From the NCBI RefSeq assembly GCF_036013645.1, contig NZ_CP107869.1, forward strand, positions 1,302,001 to 1,366,000: DNA of 64,000 nt. Reading direction: 5' to 3'. The notes beneath the pieces are model-generated. The model searched no databases. It saw only the letters and a list, made by a program, of their open reading frames with translations, and was not told where the DNA came from. Source of the DNA: Streptomyces sp. NBC_00490 (GTDB lineage: Bacteria; Actinomycetota; Actinomycetes; Streptomycetales; Streptomycetaceae). The position numbers and the translations under genes were made by a program. Shown piece after piece: positions 22,975 through 31,209 of this stretch (its first letter is position 1; each line of letters opens with the position of its first letter).

Positions 22975-24303
22975 ATGGGCGATCGCCGACGAAGTCGCCG
23001 CCTGGCCGCCGTGCTCACCGTCACGGCGCTGGCGTTCGGAACGGCCGCCTGCGGCTCCGGTTCCGACAGCGCCGGCGGCGCAGACCCGAACACGCTCGAG
23101 GTGTGGACCCGCAGCAACCCGGACCCCGCCGCCACCTACGAGCGGGTCTTCGCCGCCTTCACCAAGAAGACCGGCATAAAGATCGACTACCAGCCGGTCA
23201 TCAACTTCGACCAGCAGCTGCAGAGCCGCGCGTCCACCAAGGACCTGCCGGACGTCATGATCAACGACACGGCGCTGATGGGCAGTTACCAGAGCCAGGG
23301 CCTGCTCAAGCCCCTCACGCCCGCCTCCATCGCGGGCGGCGACCAGATCACCGACAAGACCTGGTCCTCCACCGTCGGCATCGACGGAAAGCACTACGGC
23401 ATCCCGTACTCCCGCCAGGCCCAGACCCTGATGATCCGCACGGACTGGCTCAAGAAGCTCGGCCTGAAGGCGCCCACGACCTGGCAGCAACTGCTGACCG
23501 TCGCCAAGGCGTTCGCCACCCGCGACCCGGACGGCGACGGCAAGGCCGACACCTACGGCATGGTCGTCCCCGGCAGCGCCCAGAACGGCTACGCCGCCTG
23601 GTGGGGCGCCAGCTTCCTCTGGCAGGGCGGCGCCCGGATCATCGAGGCGGACGGCAAGGGCACCTACACCCCGACCATGGACTCGACGGCCGCCGTCAAC
23701 ACCGTGACCTGGATGAAGGACAACCTCTTCTGCGGTGACAACGCTGTCATCCAGCCCGGCGCCGTCACCGCGGTCACCGGCACCGCCACCAACTTCCAGG
23801 ACGGCAACGCCGGGATGTACCTCACCGGCCCCTACAACATCGCCACCTTCGACACGACCCTCGGCAAGGACAAGTACGAGGTGGTCCCGGCCCCCGCGGG
23901 CCCGGCCGGCGACGACGTGCTGGCCGACGGCGAGAACATCTACTTCGGCGCCAAGACCGGCAAGACGAAGCAGGAACAGGCGCTGGCCGCGTTCCTGATC
24001 TCGCCGCAGGGCCAGCGGCTCGCCATGACCGGCAAGAACCAGCCCGTCGTCCGTATCCCCGTCAACTCCACGCTGGACGCGGCACAGGTGCGCGACGACC
24101 CCCGCTGGAGCGTGGTGCAGAAGGCGTACGAGGACGCCTCGCAGCAGTTCCCCAACGCACCCGACTTCGCCCCGATCAAGCAGGACACCGCCGACAGCCT
24201 CAACGCCATCTTCACCTACTGCGGCAGTGATGTGCGCTCCCAGCTGAGGGAGCTCAACGAGACCCTCGCCGGCGACCTCAAGGATCAGGACCTGTTGAAA
24301 TGA
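22975..24303 (+). CDS. Sugar-type ABC transporter substrate-binding lipoprotein
   Basis: A 442-residue family-1 extracellular binding protein. Lipoprotein signal with lipobox FGTAACG; mature part LEVWTRSNPDPAATYERVFAAFTKKTGIKIDY, DLPDVMINDTALMGSYQSQGLL and HYGIPYSRQAQTLMIRTDWLKKLGL are classical. GGAG lies 8 bases upstream of ATG 22975; a GTG at 22939 is in frame but inside the palindrome. First gene of a five-gene operon whose last two genes degrade aldaric acids, so the ligand is probably glucarate or a relative rather than a neutral sugar. Confidence 0.9.
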   Translation: MGDRRRSRRLAAVLTVTALAFGTAACGSGSDSAGGADPNTLEVWTRSNPDPAATYERVFAAFTKKTGIKIDYQPVINFDQQLQSRASTKDLPDVMINDTALMGSYQSQGLLKPLTPASIAGGDQITDKTWSSTVGIDGKHYGIPYSRQAQTLMIRTDWLKKLGLKAPTTWQQLLTVAKAFATRDPDGDGKADTYGMVVPGSAQNGYAAWWGASFLWQGGARIIEADGKGTYTPTMDSTAAVNTVTWMKDNLFCGDNAVIQPGAVTAVTGTATNFQDGNAGMYLTGPYNIATFDTTLGKDKYEVVPAPAGPAGDDVLADGENIYFGAKTGKTKQEQALAAFLISPQGQRLAMTGKNQPVVRIPVNSTLDAAQVRDDPRWSVVQKAYEDASQQFPNAPDFAPIKQDTADSLNAIFTYCGSDVRSQLRELNETLAGDLKDQDLLK

Positions 24304-25214
24304 CCGCCACCGTCCCCGCCCCCGCGGCGCGCAGAGTCCTCGGCGCGATCAGCAGGAAGTCCGTCGTCCCGTGGCTGTTCCTGGCGCCGGGTCTGCTGCT
24401 CGCCCTCGTCTTCAAGTTCTGGCCCATGGCCAAGGGCGTCTGGCTCAGCTTCCACGACGTACGCCCCTTCCTCGGCGACAAGTGGACCGGCCTCGACAAC
24501 TACACCCGCGTCCTGAGCGACCACCGCTTCCAGGACGCCATCGGGCACACCCTGGTCCTCGGCATCGGCCAGTCGCTCGGCGCGATCCTCCTCGGCATCG
24601 TCCTCGCCCTGCTCCTCGAAGGCCAGGCCCGCTCACTGAAGTTCATCCGTACCGCGGTCTTCCTCCCCGCCGTCACCGCGACCGCGGTCGTCGGTGAGCT
24701 GTGGCGGCTGATGTACTACCCGACCTCCGACGGACTCCTCAACAGCGGTCTGCACCTGCTCGGTCTCGGGCCCGTGCAGTACCTCGACGACCCGAACCTC
24801 GCCCTGTACTCGACGATGGTCATGGGCATCTGGATCTGGGCCCCGTACAACATGGTGATCATCCTCGCCGGCCTCGCCGGGGTGGACCGCACGCTGTACG
24901 AGGCCGCGGCGATGGACGGCGTCTCACTGTGGCAGCGGCTGCGCCACGTCACCCTGCCCGCGATCCGTCCCGCCCTGAGCATCGTCCTCACACTCGCCGC
25001 GATCCGCGGACTGCGCGTGTTCACCGAGGTCTACGTCCTCACCGGCGGCGGCCCCGCCGGATCCACCGAGGTCTGGATGACCCGCGCCTACACCCTCGGC
25101 TTCACCCGCAACGACATCGGCGGCGCCTCCGCGGCCTCGGTCGTGCTGCTCTGCGTGACGCTGCTGCTCACCGTCACGGTCAACCACTTCCGCAAGAGGG
25201 GAGACGTGCGATGA
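24300..25214 (+). CDS. CUT1-type ABC transporter permease
   Basis: A 304-residue permease with six predicted helices and the EAA loop EAAAMDGVSLWQRLRHVTLPAIRPAL that contacts the ATPase. The N-terminal WLFLAPGLLLALVFKFWPMAKGVWLSFHDV is typical of MalF-like subunits. ATGA overlap with the binding-protein gene upstream and with the second permease downstream. No ATPase gene is present; Streptomyces CUT1 importers usually share the MsiK ATPase encoded elsewhere. Confidence 0.93.
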   Translation: MTATVPAPAARRVLGAISRKSVVPWLFLAPGLLLALVFKFWPMAKGVWLSFHDVRPFLGDKWTGLDNYTRVLSDHRFQDAIGHTLVLGIGQSLGAILLGIVLALLLEGQARSLKFIRTAVFLPAVTATAVVGELWRLMYYPTSDGLLNSGLHLLGLGPVQYLDDPNLALYSTMVMGIWIWAPYNMVIILAGLAGVDRTLYEAAAMDGVSLWQRLRHVTLPAIRPALSIVLTLAAIRGLRVFTEVYVLTGGGPAGSTEVWMTRAYTLGFTRNDIGGASAASVVLLCVTLLLTVTVNHFRKRGDVR

Positions 25215-26155
25215 GCACCCCCGTCATCGAGCCCGTCCGTCCGGTCGCCGCGAAGTCACCGTCCCGGAGATCCGCCAAGCCCCAGCGCACCACGCCCGCC
25301 CGCTTCGACACCGCACTCGGCTGGAACGACAAACCGGGACTGGCCTGGACCCTGCGGATCCTGCTCTGCGCGATAGCCCTGGCCGTCTTCGCCGCCCCGT
25401 TCCTGACCATCTTCTCGGGCGCCTTCAGCACCAACCCCAGCGGCTCCTCGCTGTCGTTCCTGCCGCACCACGGCACGCTACTCAACTTCGAGGTGGCGGG
25501 CGAGCGCGGCATCTGGGACTACCTCGGCAACTCCCTCGTCATCGCGGGCGGCGGACTGCTGCTCCAGCTCACGGTGTGCACGCTCGCCGCATACGCGCTG
25601 GCCCGGCACCGGTTCCGCGGCCAGGCGCTGATCATGCTGCTGTTCATGATGACGCTGATGCTCCCCGAGGAGGTCATCGCGATCCCGCTGTCGCTGGTCC
25701 TCGGCGATGTACCGGTGGTCCACCTGGACCTCAAGGGCACAGTGTGGGGCGTCATCCTGCCGCTGGGTGCCTGGGGTTTCTCGGTGATGATGCTGACCGA
25801 GTTCATGAAGGACATCCCCACCGAGATCGAGGAGGCGGCCCGCCTCGACGGCGTCGGCGAGCTGCGCATGCTCTGGCAGATCGTCCTGCCGCTGTGCAAG
25901 CCCGCGCTCGGCGTGGCCGGCGTGCTCGGCTTCATCATGATCTGGGACCAGTACCTGCTGCCCCTGATCGCCTCCAAGGACCCCACCGACTACACGGTGA
26001 CCGTCGCCCTGTCCATCCTGCGCACCGACCCCGAGGTCGGCTCCGGGGTGGTGCTGGCCGGTGCGGTCATCGCCCTCATCCCCAGCCTGATCGTCTATCT
26101 GCTCCTCCAGCGCTCGCTGGTCACCGGCATCGCCGCCGGTGCCACCAAGGGCTGA
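25211..26155 (+). CDS. CUT1-type ABC transporter permease
   Basis: A 314-residue MalG-like permease. It has a longer basic N-terminal tail (about 45 residues), then six helices and the EAA loop IEEAARLDGVGELRMLWQIVLPLCKPAL. It ends with SLVTGIAAGATKG, the usual MalG-type tail. The ATG at 25211 overlaps the upstream stop by ATGA. With the preceding permease it forms the membrane channel of the putative aldarate importer. Confidence 0.93.
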   Translation: MSTPVIEPVRPVAAKSPSRRSAKPQRTTPARFDTALGWNDKPGLAWTLRILLCAIALAVFAAPFLTIFSGAFSTNPSGSSLSFLPHHGTLLNFEVAGERGIWDYLGNSLVIAGGGLLLQLTVCTLAAYALARHRFRGQALIMLLFMMTLMLPEEVIAIPLSLVLGDVPVVHLDLKGTVWGVILPLGAWGFSVMMLTEFMKDIPTEIEEAARLDGVGELRMLWQIVLPLCKPALGVAGVLGFIMIWDQYLLPLIASKDPTDYTVTVALSILRTDPEVGSGVVLAGAVIALIPSLIVYLLLQRSLVTGIAAGATKG

Positions 26156-26179
26156 GCACACCGTAGTTACGAGGGAGAC

Positions 26180-27088
26180 ATGAAGTTCCAAGGAGTGCTG
26201 TTCTTCCCGGTCACGCCGTTCGCCACGGACGGCTCGCTGGACCAGGAACGGCTCGCGCGGCACATCGAGGCCGGGGTCACGGCGGGCGCGGGCGGCGTGT
26301 TCGTCGCCTGCGGCACCGGTGAGTTCCACGCGCTGACCGCCGATGAGCTGGAGCGGGCGACGCGGGTCGCGGTCGAGACGACCGCGGGCCGCGTGCCCGT
26401 CCTGGCCGCGGCGGGCGGCCCGACACCGGTCGCCCGCGACCACGCCGTCCGCGTGGCACGGGCCGGCGCCGACGGCATCCTGCTGCTGCCGCCCTACCTG
26501 GTGACGGCACCGCAGCGGGGCCTGGTGCGGTACGTCGAGGAGGTCACCGCCGTCACCGACCTCCCGGTGATCTTCTACCAGCGCGGTACGGCCCGTCTGA
26601 CGGAGACGACGGCCGCCGAGATCGCCGCGCTGCCCAAGGTCACCGGCCTCAAGGACGGTCTCGGCGACATCGAGCGGATGCACCGCATCGTCCGCGCGGT
26701 GCGCGCCCTGCCGGACGGGCGGGACTTCCAGTTCTTCAACGGCCTGCCCACGGCCGAGATGACCGCGCCCGCCTACCAGGGCATCGGCGTCGGCCTGTAC
26801 TCCTCGGCGGTGTTCGCCTTCGCCCCCGAGATCGCCCTGGCCTTCCACCGGGCGCTCGGCGAGGGCGACGAGGCGCTGCTGTCGACGCTCCTCGACGAGT
26901 TCTACGGCCCGCTCGTCGCACTTCGCGACGAGGTACCCGGATACGCCGTCTCCCTGGTCAAGGCGGGCGTGACGCTGCGCGGCCTGGACGTGGGCGGCGT
27001 GCGGGCTCCCCTGCTGGACGCCACCCCGGAACACGTGGCCCGCCTCGCGAAACTCATCGACCACGGCCTGGAGGTGGTCGGCGCATGA
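26180..27088 (+). CDS. 5-dehydro-4-deoxyglucarate dehydratase
   Basis: A 302-residue DapA-fold (TIM-barrel) lyase. It would convert 5-keto-4-deoxyglucarate, the product of glucarate dehydratase, to 2-oxoglutarate semialdehyde with loss of CO2 and water. The Tyr-bearing strand VIFYQRGTARL and the Schiff-base Lys in VTGLKDGLGD are present, and FFPVTPFATDGSLD opens the barrel as in the KDGDH branch. GAGGGAGAC precedes the ATG. It overlaps the glucarate dehydratase gene by ATGA. A dehydrogenase for the semialdehyde is not in the window. Confidence 0.88.
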   Translation: MKFQGVLFFPVTPFATDGSLDQERLARHIEAGVTAGAGGVFVACGTGEFHALTADELERATRVAVETTAGRVPVLAAAGGPTPVARDHAVRVARAGADGILLLPPYLVTAPQRGLVRYVEEVTAVTDLPVIFYQRGTARLTETTAAEIAALPKVTGLKDGLGDIERMHRIVRAVRALPDGRDFQFFNGLPTAEMTAPAYQGIGVGLYSSAVFAFAPEIALAFHRALGEGDEALLSTLLDEFYGPLVALRDEVPGYAVSLVKAGVTLRGLDVGGVRAPLLDATPEHVARLAKLIDHGLEVVGA

Positions 27089-28335
27089 ACCCCACCAGGA
27101 TAAGGGAACTGATCGTCACCCCGATCGCCTTCCGTGACCCGCCGCTGCTCAACTCCAACGGCGTCCACGAGCCCCTCGCCCTGCGGATCATCCTCCAACT
27201 CGTCCTGGAGGACGGCACGGTGGGCCTGGGTGAGTCCCCCGGCGGAACGGCCCGGCTGGCGCGCCTGGAGGCGGCCGCGAAGGTGGTCCCCGGCATGGAC
27301 GTCTTCGACACGACCGCCGTCTCCGCGGCGATCGACGCCGATCTCCTGCCCACCGTCCCCAGCTCCCACGAACGCGGCTGGACCAGCTCGGCCGTGGAGG
27401 TCGCCTGTCTCGACGCGCAGGGCAAGCTGCTCGGCCGTCCGGTCAGCGACCTGCTGGGCGGGAAGGTCCGGGACACGGTGCCCTTCGCGGCGTACCTCTT
27501 CTACAAGTGGGCCGAACATCCCGCCCTCGACGGACGGGCGGCGATCGGCGACGACTGGGGCGAGGCCCTGGACCCGGCCGGGATCGTGGAACAGGCCCGG
27601 CTGATGCAGGAGCGGTACGGCTTCCGTTCGTTCAAGCTCAAGGGCGGTGTCTTCCCTCCCGACGAGGAGATCGCCGCGATCAGGGCGCTGGCCGAGGCCT
27701 TCCCCGGCCAGCCGCTGCGCCTGGACCCCAACACGGCCTGGACGGTGGAGACCTCTCGGTACGTCGCCCGTGAACTGGACGGCGTACTGGAGTACTTGGA
27801 GGACCCGACGAGGGGGATCGAGGGCATGGCCGCGGTGGCCGCGGACTCCCCTCTCCCCCTGGCGACCAACATGTGCGTGATCGCCTGGGAGCACCTGAAG
27901 CCCGCGATCGAGCGGAACGCGATCCAGGTGCTCCTCACCGACCACCACTACTGGGGCGGGCTGCGCCGCACCCGCGAACTGGCGGCCGTCTGCGAGGCGT
28001 TCGGACTCGCGCTGTCCATGCACTCCAACTCCCACCTCGGCATCAGCCTGGCCGCCATGACCCATGTCGCCGCGGCCATCCCGAATCTCGACCACTCCTG
28101 CGACACCCACTACCCGTGGAACTTCGCCGACGACGTGATCGTCCCCGGGGTCCTGGAACTGCGCGACGGCCATGTCGAGGTCCCCACCGGCCCCGGCCTG
28201 GGCGTCGAGCTGGACCATGACGCCCTCGACCGGCTCCACCATCTGTACGTGGACTCCGGCGTGCGCTCCCGCGACGACACCGGTTACATGCAACGCTTCG
28301 ACCCCTCCTACGAGTTGAGGCTGCCCCGCTGGTGA
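27085..28335 (+). CDS. gudD: Glucarate/galactarate dehydratase (enolase superfamily)
   Basis: A 416-residue enolase-superfamily dehydratase of the GlucD type. Early substrate loop PLLNSNGVHEP; catalytic KxK pair in FRSFKLKGG; metal ligands in RLDPNTAW, EYLEDPT and TNMCV; general base His in SMHSNSHLGIS; and LTDHHYWGGLRRTRELA, a strong GlucD signature. Product 5-keto-4-deoxyglucarate feeds the preceding gene. Last gene of the operon; it converges on metG with 1 base between stops. D-glucarate is the best substrate call, but galactarate or a dual substrate cannot be excluded. Confidence 0.9.
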   Translation: MNPTRIRELIVTPIAFRDPPLLNSNGVHEPLALRIILQLVLEDGTVGLGESPGGTARLARLEAAAKVVPGMDVFDTTAVSAAIDADLLPTVPSSHERGWTSSAVEVACLDAQGKLLGRPVSDLLGGKVRDTVPFAAYLFYKWAEHPALDGRAAIGDDWGEALDPAGIVEQARLMQERYGFRSFKLKGGVFPPDEEIAAIRALAEAFPGQPLRLDPNTAWTVETSRYVARELDGVLEYLEDPTRGIEGMAAVAADSPLPLATNMCVIAWEHLKPAIERNAIQVLLTDHHYWGGLRRTRELAAVCEAFGLALSMHSNSHLGISLAAMTHVAAAIPNLDHSCDTHYPWNFADDVIVPGVLELRDGHVEVPTGPGLGVELDHDALDRLHHLYVDSGVRSRDDTGYMQRFDPSYELRLPRW

Positions 28336-28336
28336 T

Positions 28337-29860
28337 TCAGTGCTGCTCCTGGAGGCGGGCGAAGAGTGGTTCCGTCTCCGGGAGGGTGCCGTCGACGGGG
28401 GTCACCCGGCGTCCGACGTGCTCCGCCGCGCCGGGGATGAAGGGCCGTAGCTCGTCGGCCAGGGCGCGGCATGCCGTGACCAGTGCGGCGAGGACCGCGT
28501 CGAGGCGTTCGGCGGCGTCGGTGTTGCCGTTCCGTTCCGCTCTGGCCAGTTCCCAGGGGCGGGTCGCGTCGATGCAGCGGTTGGCCTCCTCCACGATGTC
28601 CCAGACGGCGTCGGCGGCCCGGCGGAAGTCGAAGTCGGCCAGCGCGGCGTCGATGCGGCCGGGTGCCTCGCGGCATACGTCCAGCAGCGTCGCCACGGGG
28701 AACCGGTCCGTCCCCGGCGGGGGCACGGACCCGCCGCGGTAGCGGTGGACCATCGTCACGATCCGGTGGACCAGGTTGCCGAGGCCACCGGCGAAGTCGG
28801 CGTCGGCGCGGGCGGTCAGCCGCTCGGTGGTGAAGTCGGCGTCCCCGACCCGGGGGACGTCGCGCAGCAGCCACCAGCGGACGGCGTCCGTGCCGTAGTC
28901 GGCGGCGAGGGAGACGGGGTCGACGGCCGTCCCGTTTCCCGACTTGCTGATCTTCCGTCCGCCGACCGTCAGATAGTCGTGGACGAGGATGTCGGTGGGC
29001 AACGGCAGACCCGCCGACAGCAGCATGGCCGGCCAGTACACGGCGTGGAACCGGACGACGCCCTTGCCGACGAGGTGGACACGGCGCTCCCCGGCCGCCC
29101 ACCACCGCTCGTAGGCGGGGTCGTCGGTGCCGTAGCCGAGGCTGGTGACGTAGTTGCCCAGGGCGTCCCACCACACGTAGACGACCTGTTCGGGGTCGCC
29201 GGGGACGGGGATGCCCCAGCCGCGGGCGCGGGTGTGGGAGCGGGAGACGGAGAAGTCGTGCAGGCCGCCGGCGATGAGCGCGAGGACCTCGTTGCGGCGG
29301 GCGGCCGGCTCGATGCGCAGGGTGCCGTCGGTGATCAGTGCGTGGAGGCGGTCGGCGTACCGGGACAGCCGGAAGAACCAGTTCTCCTCCGCGACGAGCT
29401 GGGGTGCGATGCCGTGCTCGGCGCAGTTGCCGTCGACGAGTTCGTCGGGCGTGTAGAACTGCTCGCAGCCGACGCAGTACAGCCCCTCGTACTGCTTGCG
29501 GTACAGATCGCCCGCCTCCGCGCAGCGGCGCCACAGGCGCTCCACGCCGGTGCGGTGGCGGGGGTCGCTGCTGGTGCGGATGAAGTCGTCCAGCGACAGC
29601 GCCAGCGGGTCGCGCAGCGCGGCGAACGCGTCGGCGTTGCGGTCGACGAACTCCCGTACGTCGACGCCCTCGGCCTCCGCGGCGAGGACGTTCTTCAGGG
29701 AGTTGTCGTCCGTCCCGCTCAGCAGCCGCACCTGCCCGCCGCGCTGCCGGTGGTGCCGGGCCAGCGTGTCCGCCTGCACGAGCTCCAGGGCGAAGCCGAG
29801 GTGCGGTCGGGCGTTGACGTACGGAATGGTCGTGGTGATGTAGTGCCGTGGTCCGGTCAT
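28337..29860 (-). CDS. metG: Methionyl-tRNA synthetase
   Basis: A 507-residue class I synthetase. The nucleotide-binding motif is HLGF (20-23) rather than the usual HLGH, inside TIPYVNARPHLGFALE. KISKS (303-307) is intact. The zinc knuckle is Cys129, Cys132, Cys146 and His149. Anticodon-binding helices follow from about 350, with RPWELAR. There is no C-terminal dimerisation domain. AGGAGG precedes ATG 29860. The altered HIGH motif and moderate divergence suggest this could be a second, conditionally used MetRS. A Met-Met leader peptide and attenuator-like hairpin lie immediately upstream. Confidence 0.93.
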   Translation of the reverse strand: MTGPRHYITTTIPYVNARPHLGFALELVQADTLARHHRQRGGQVRLLSGTDDNSLKNVLAAEAEGVDVREFVDRNADAFAALRDPLALSLDDFIRTSSDPRHRTGVERLWRRCAEAGDLYRKQYEGLYCVGCEQFYTPDELVDGNCAEHGIAPQLVAEENWFFRLSRYADRLHALITDGTLRIEPAARRNEVLALIAGGLHDFSVSRSHTRARGWGIPVPGDPEQVVYVWWDALGNYVTSLGYGTDDPAYERWWAAGERRVHLVGKGVVRFHAVYWPAMLLSAGLPLPTDILVHDYLTVGGRKISKSGNGTAVDPVSLAADYGTDAVRWWLLRDVPRVGDADFTTERLTARADADFAGGLGNLVHRIVTMVHRYRGGSVPPPGTDRFPVATLLDVCREAPGRIDAALADFDFRRAADAVWDIVEEANRCIDATRPWELARAERNGNTDAAERLDAVLAALVTACRALADELRPFIPGAAEHVGRRVTPVDGTLPETEPLFARLQEQH

Positions 29861-29902
29861 CGGTCCTCCTACCGGCAACGGGACCTGATCCGCACAGCGT
29901 GA

Positions 29903-29922
29903 AGGCCCCGTTCCCGGGGCCT
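29903..29922 (-). terminator. GNRA-loop attenuator hairpin before metG
   Basis: On the minus strand AGGCCCCG (29922-29915) pairs perfectly with CGGGGCCT (29910-29903) around a GGAA tetraloop. It lies between the leader-peptide stop and the metG ribosome-binding site. There is no clear U-run after it. Confidence 0.6.
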
Positions 29923-29971
29923 CGGTTTCGGTGCGCGTGCGCGCTCAGCAGCCCCTGTGCGGGGGCATCAT
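29903..29971 (-). promoter_or_regulatory. Candidate ribosome-mediated attenuator (Met) for metG
   Basis: Two Met codons (29971-29966) are followed at once by segment 1 GCCCC (29966-29962), which pairs with segment 2 GGGGC (29955-29951) over a 6-base loop. Segment 2 can instead pair with GCCCC in segment 3 (29920-29916) plus one U-G. Segment 3 is the left arm of the hairpin 29922-29903. A ribosome waiting for Met-tRNA would cover segment 1, allow 2:3 and prevent the hairpin; a ribosome at the stop would cover segment 2 and allow it. Confidence 0.6.
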
Positions 29972-29998
29972 GCGGTGCTGAGGCGTAGGCGTGATCAT
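29945..29998 (-). CDS. Methionine leader peptide of metG
   Basis: A 17-residue ORF, MITPTPQHRMMPPHRGC, ending in TGA 84 bases before the metG start. Internal tandem methionines at codons 10-11 are rare in any sequence and are placed directly before the first arm of the RNA structure. A TACCCT -10 box ends 7 bases before its ATG and no Shine-Dalgarno site is seen, so translation is probably from a leaderless mRNA. This is a regulatory peptide by inference; no coding database entry was consulted. Confidence 0.6.
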   Translation of the reverse strand: MITPTPQHRMMPPHRGC

Positions 29999-30005
29999 GG
30001 GACGG

Positions 30006-30011
30006 AGGGTA
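30006..30011 (-). promoter_or_regulatory. -10 box for the metG leader transcript
   Basis: TACCCT on the minus strand, 7 bases upstream of the leader-peptide ATG at 29998. No convincing -35 at 16-18 bases. Confidence 0.45.
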
Positions 30012-30075
30012 GCAACGGGGTGCGTCACCGGGCATCCGGATTTACGGACAGCCCCGTTCGCTAAGGTCGGGCGCC

Positions 30076-30369
30076 ATGACGGTTCAACTGTGTGTGTTGC
30101 TCTGGGCCCGGCCGGGCGCCGCCGCCGCGCTGGCCGCGTACGAGGACAAGGTGCTGTCCCTGCTCGGCGAGCACGGCGGGCGGGTGGTGCAGCGGGCCCG
30201 GGCCGACGGACGCGAAGGCCGCCCCGACGAGATCCAGTTGATCGAGTTCGCCACGCAGGACGGGTACGACGGGTTCATGACGGACGGCCGTCGCACCGCG
30301 TTGGCCAACGAGCGTGACGCCGCCGTCGCGCGCACCGACCTCTACCCCGTCGAGCTGAGCCGGGCGTAG
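30076..30369 (+). CDS. DUF1330-like small protein
   Basis: A 97-residue dimeric alpha-beta barrel-type protein of the DUF1330/antibiotic-biosynthesis-monooxygenase-like group: VQLCVLLWARPGAAAALAAYEDKVLSLLGEHGGRVVQRAR and EIQLIEFATQDGYDGFMTDGRR. A TAAGGT box ends 8 bases before the ATG with no ribosome-binding site, again a possible leaderless start. It is divergent from the metG leader and overlaps the convergent nucleotidyltransferase by 28 bases. Biochemical role unknown. Confidence 0.78.
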   Translation: MTVQLCVLLWARPGAAAALAAYEDKVLSLLGEHGGRVVQRARADGREGRPDEIQLIEFATQDGYDGFMTDGRRTALANERDAAVARTDLYPVELSRA

Positions 30370-31052
30370 AAGTGGTCGCGGACGCGGTGCAGCCAAGCCT
30401 CGACCGCCGCCTCGTCGGGGTGGTCCGGCAACACCGTGCGGGTCTCGTCGAACGCGGTCTCGTAGTGCGCGAGCAGAGGGCGGGCCACTGAGGCGTCGGC
30501 GGCGACCCGTTCGCCGAACTCCCGGTATTCCTCGGGGTTCTCGACACGGATCGTCAGGTGGCCGGTGGCGTACAGCTCCAGACCCTGGTGGCACAGCCGC
30601 TTGAGGTGCCGGGCGTGCTTGGAGGTGCGTTTGCGGGTCTCCGCGGAGGAGGAGCGGTCGGCCCGGTTCTCGAGACGGCGGAACTGCTGGGTGGCGTAGC
30701 CGAGATAGGCGTCCCGGATGCGCTTGGCGCTCAGGAACGATGTGCGCAGGCCGATCAGTTCGTCGCCGAGAGGGGTGAGCACCTCGTACAACTCCGGTGG
30801 CAGCCAGACGAGTTCCATGGCGGTCGGGTTGCCGCCCAGAGCGAGCCGGCACCACTTCGCGGCCTCGTGCAGGGTGCGGTCCGGGGCCGTGCTGACGTGG
30901 GACTCCTTCGGCCCGTGGAGGCCGTGCAGGGACTCGGTGGGTGCGGCGAACATGCCGAGGCGGTCCACGTCGGAGCCCTCGTGGGCGAGGCCGTAGGCGG
31001 TGGAGCCGACGACGCCGGACAGCAGGACGTTCGGGACGGTCACGTCGGCCAC
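30342..31052 (-). CDS. Predicted nucleotidyltransferase (RlaP-like, DNA polymerase beta fold)
   Basis: A 236-residue protein of the predicted-nucleotidyltransferase family seen in bacteria and phages. The catalytic motif is GSTAYGLAHEGSDVDRLGMF, that is GS-x-D-x-D with both acidic residues present. It continues with EAAKWCRLALGGNPTAMELVWLP and a helical C-terminal half (AYLGYATQQFRRLE, TRKRTSKHARHLKRLCHQGLELYATG). Substrate unknown; related proteins are suggested to act on RNA ends. No toxin-antitoxin partner such as a HEPN gene is adjacent. Confidence 0.85.
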   Translation of the reverse strand: MADVTVPNVLLSGVVGSTAYGLAHEGSDVDRLGMFAAPTESLHGLHGPKESHVSTAPDRTLHEAAKWCRLALGGNPTAMELVWLPPELYEVLTPLGDELIGLRTSFLSAKRIRDAYLGYATQQFRRLENRADRSSSAETRKRTSKHARHLKRLCHQGLELYATGHLTIRVENPEEYREFGERVAADASVARPLLAHYETAFDETRTVLPDHPDEAAVEAWLHRVRDHFYARLSSTG

Positions 31053-31209
31053 CTTTCGGATCGGGGGTGTGGCGCTCCATTGTGCTGACCTGCGGGGATG
31101 CGGTCACTCGGTTTTTCCCCGGTGCCGGGTCGGCGAGGCCACCTCCCGGGTACGGCCTGTCGGTGGCCTCCGCTAATGTGTGCGCCCTGTAGCGAGGGGA
31201 GACATCGAA

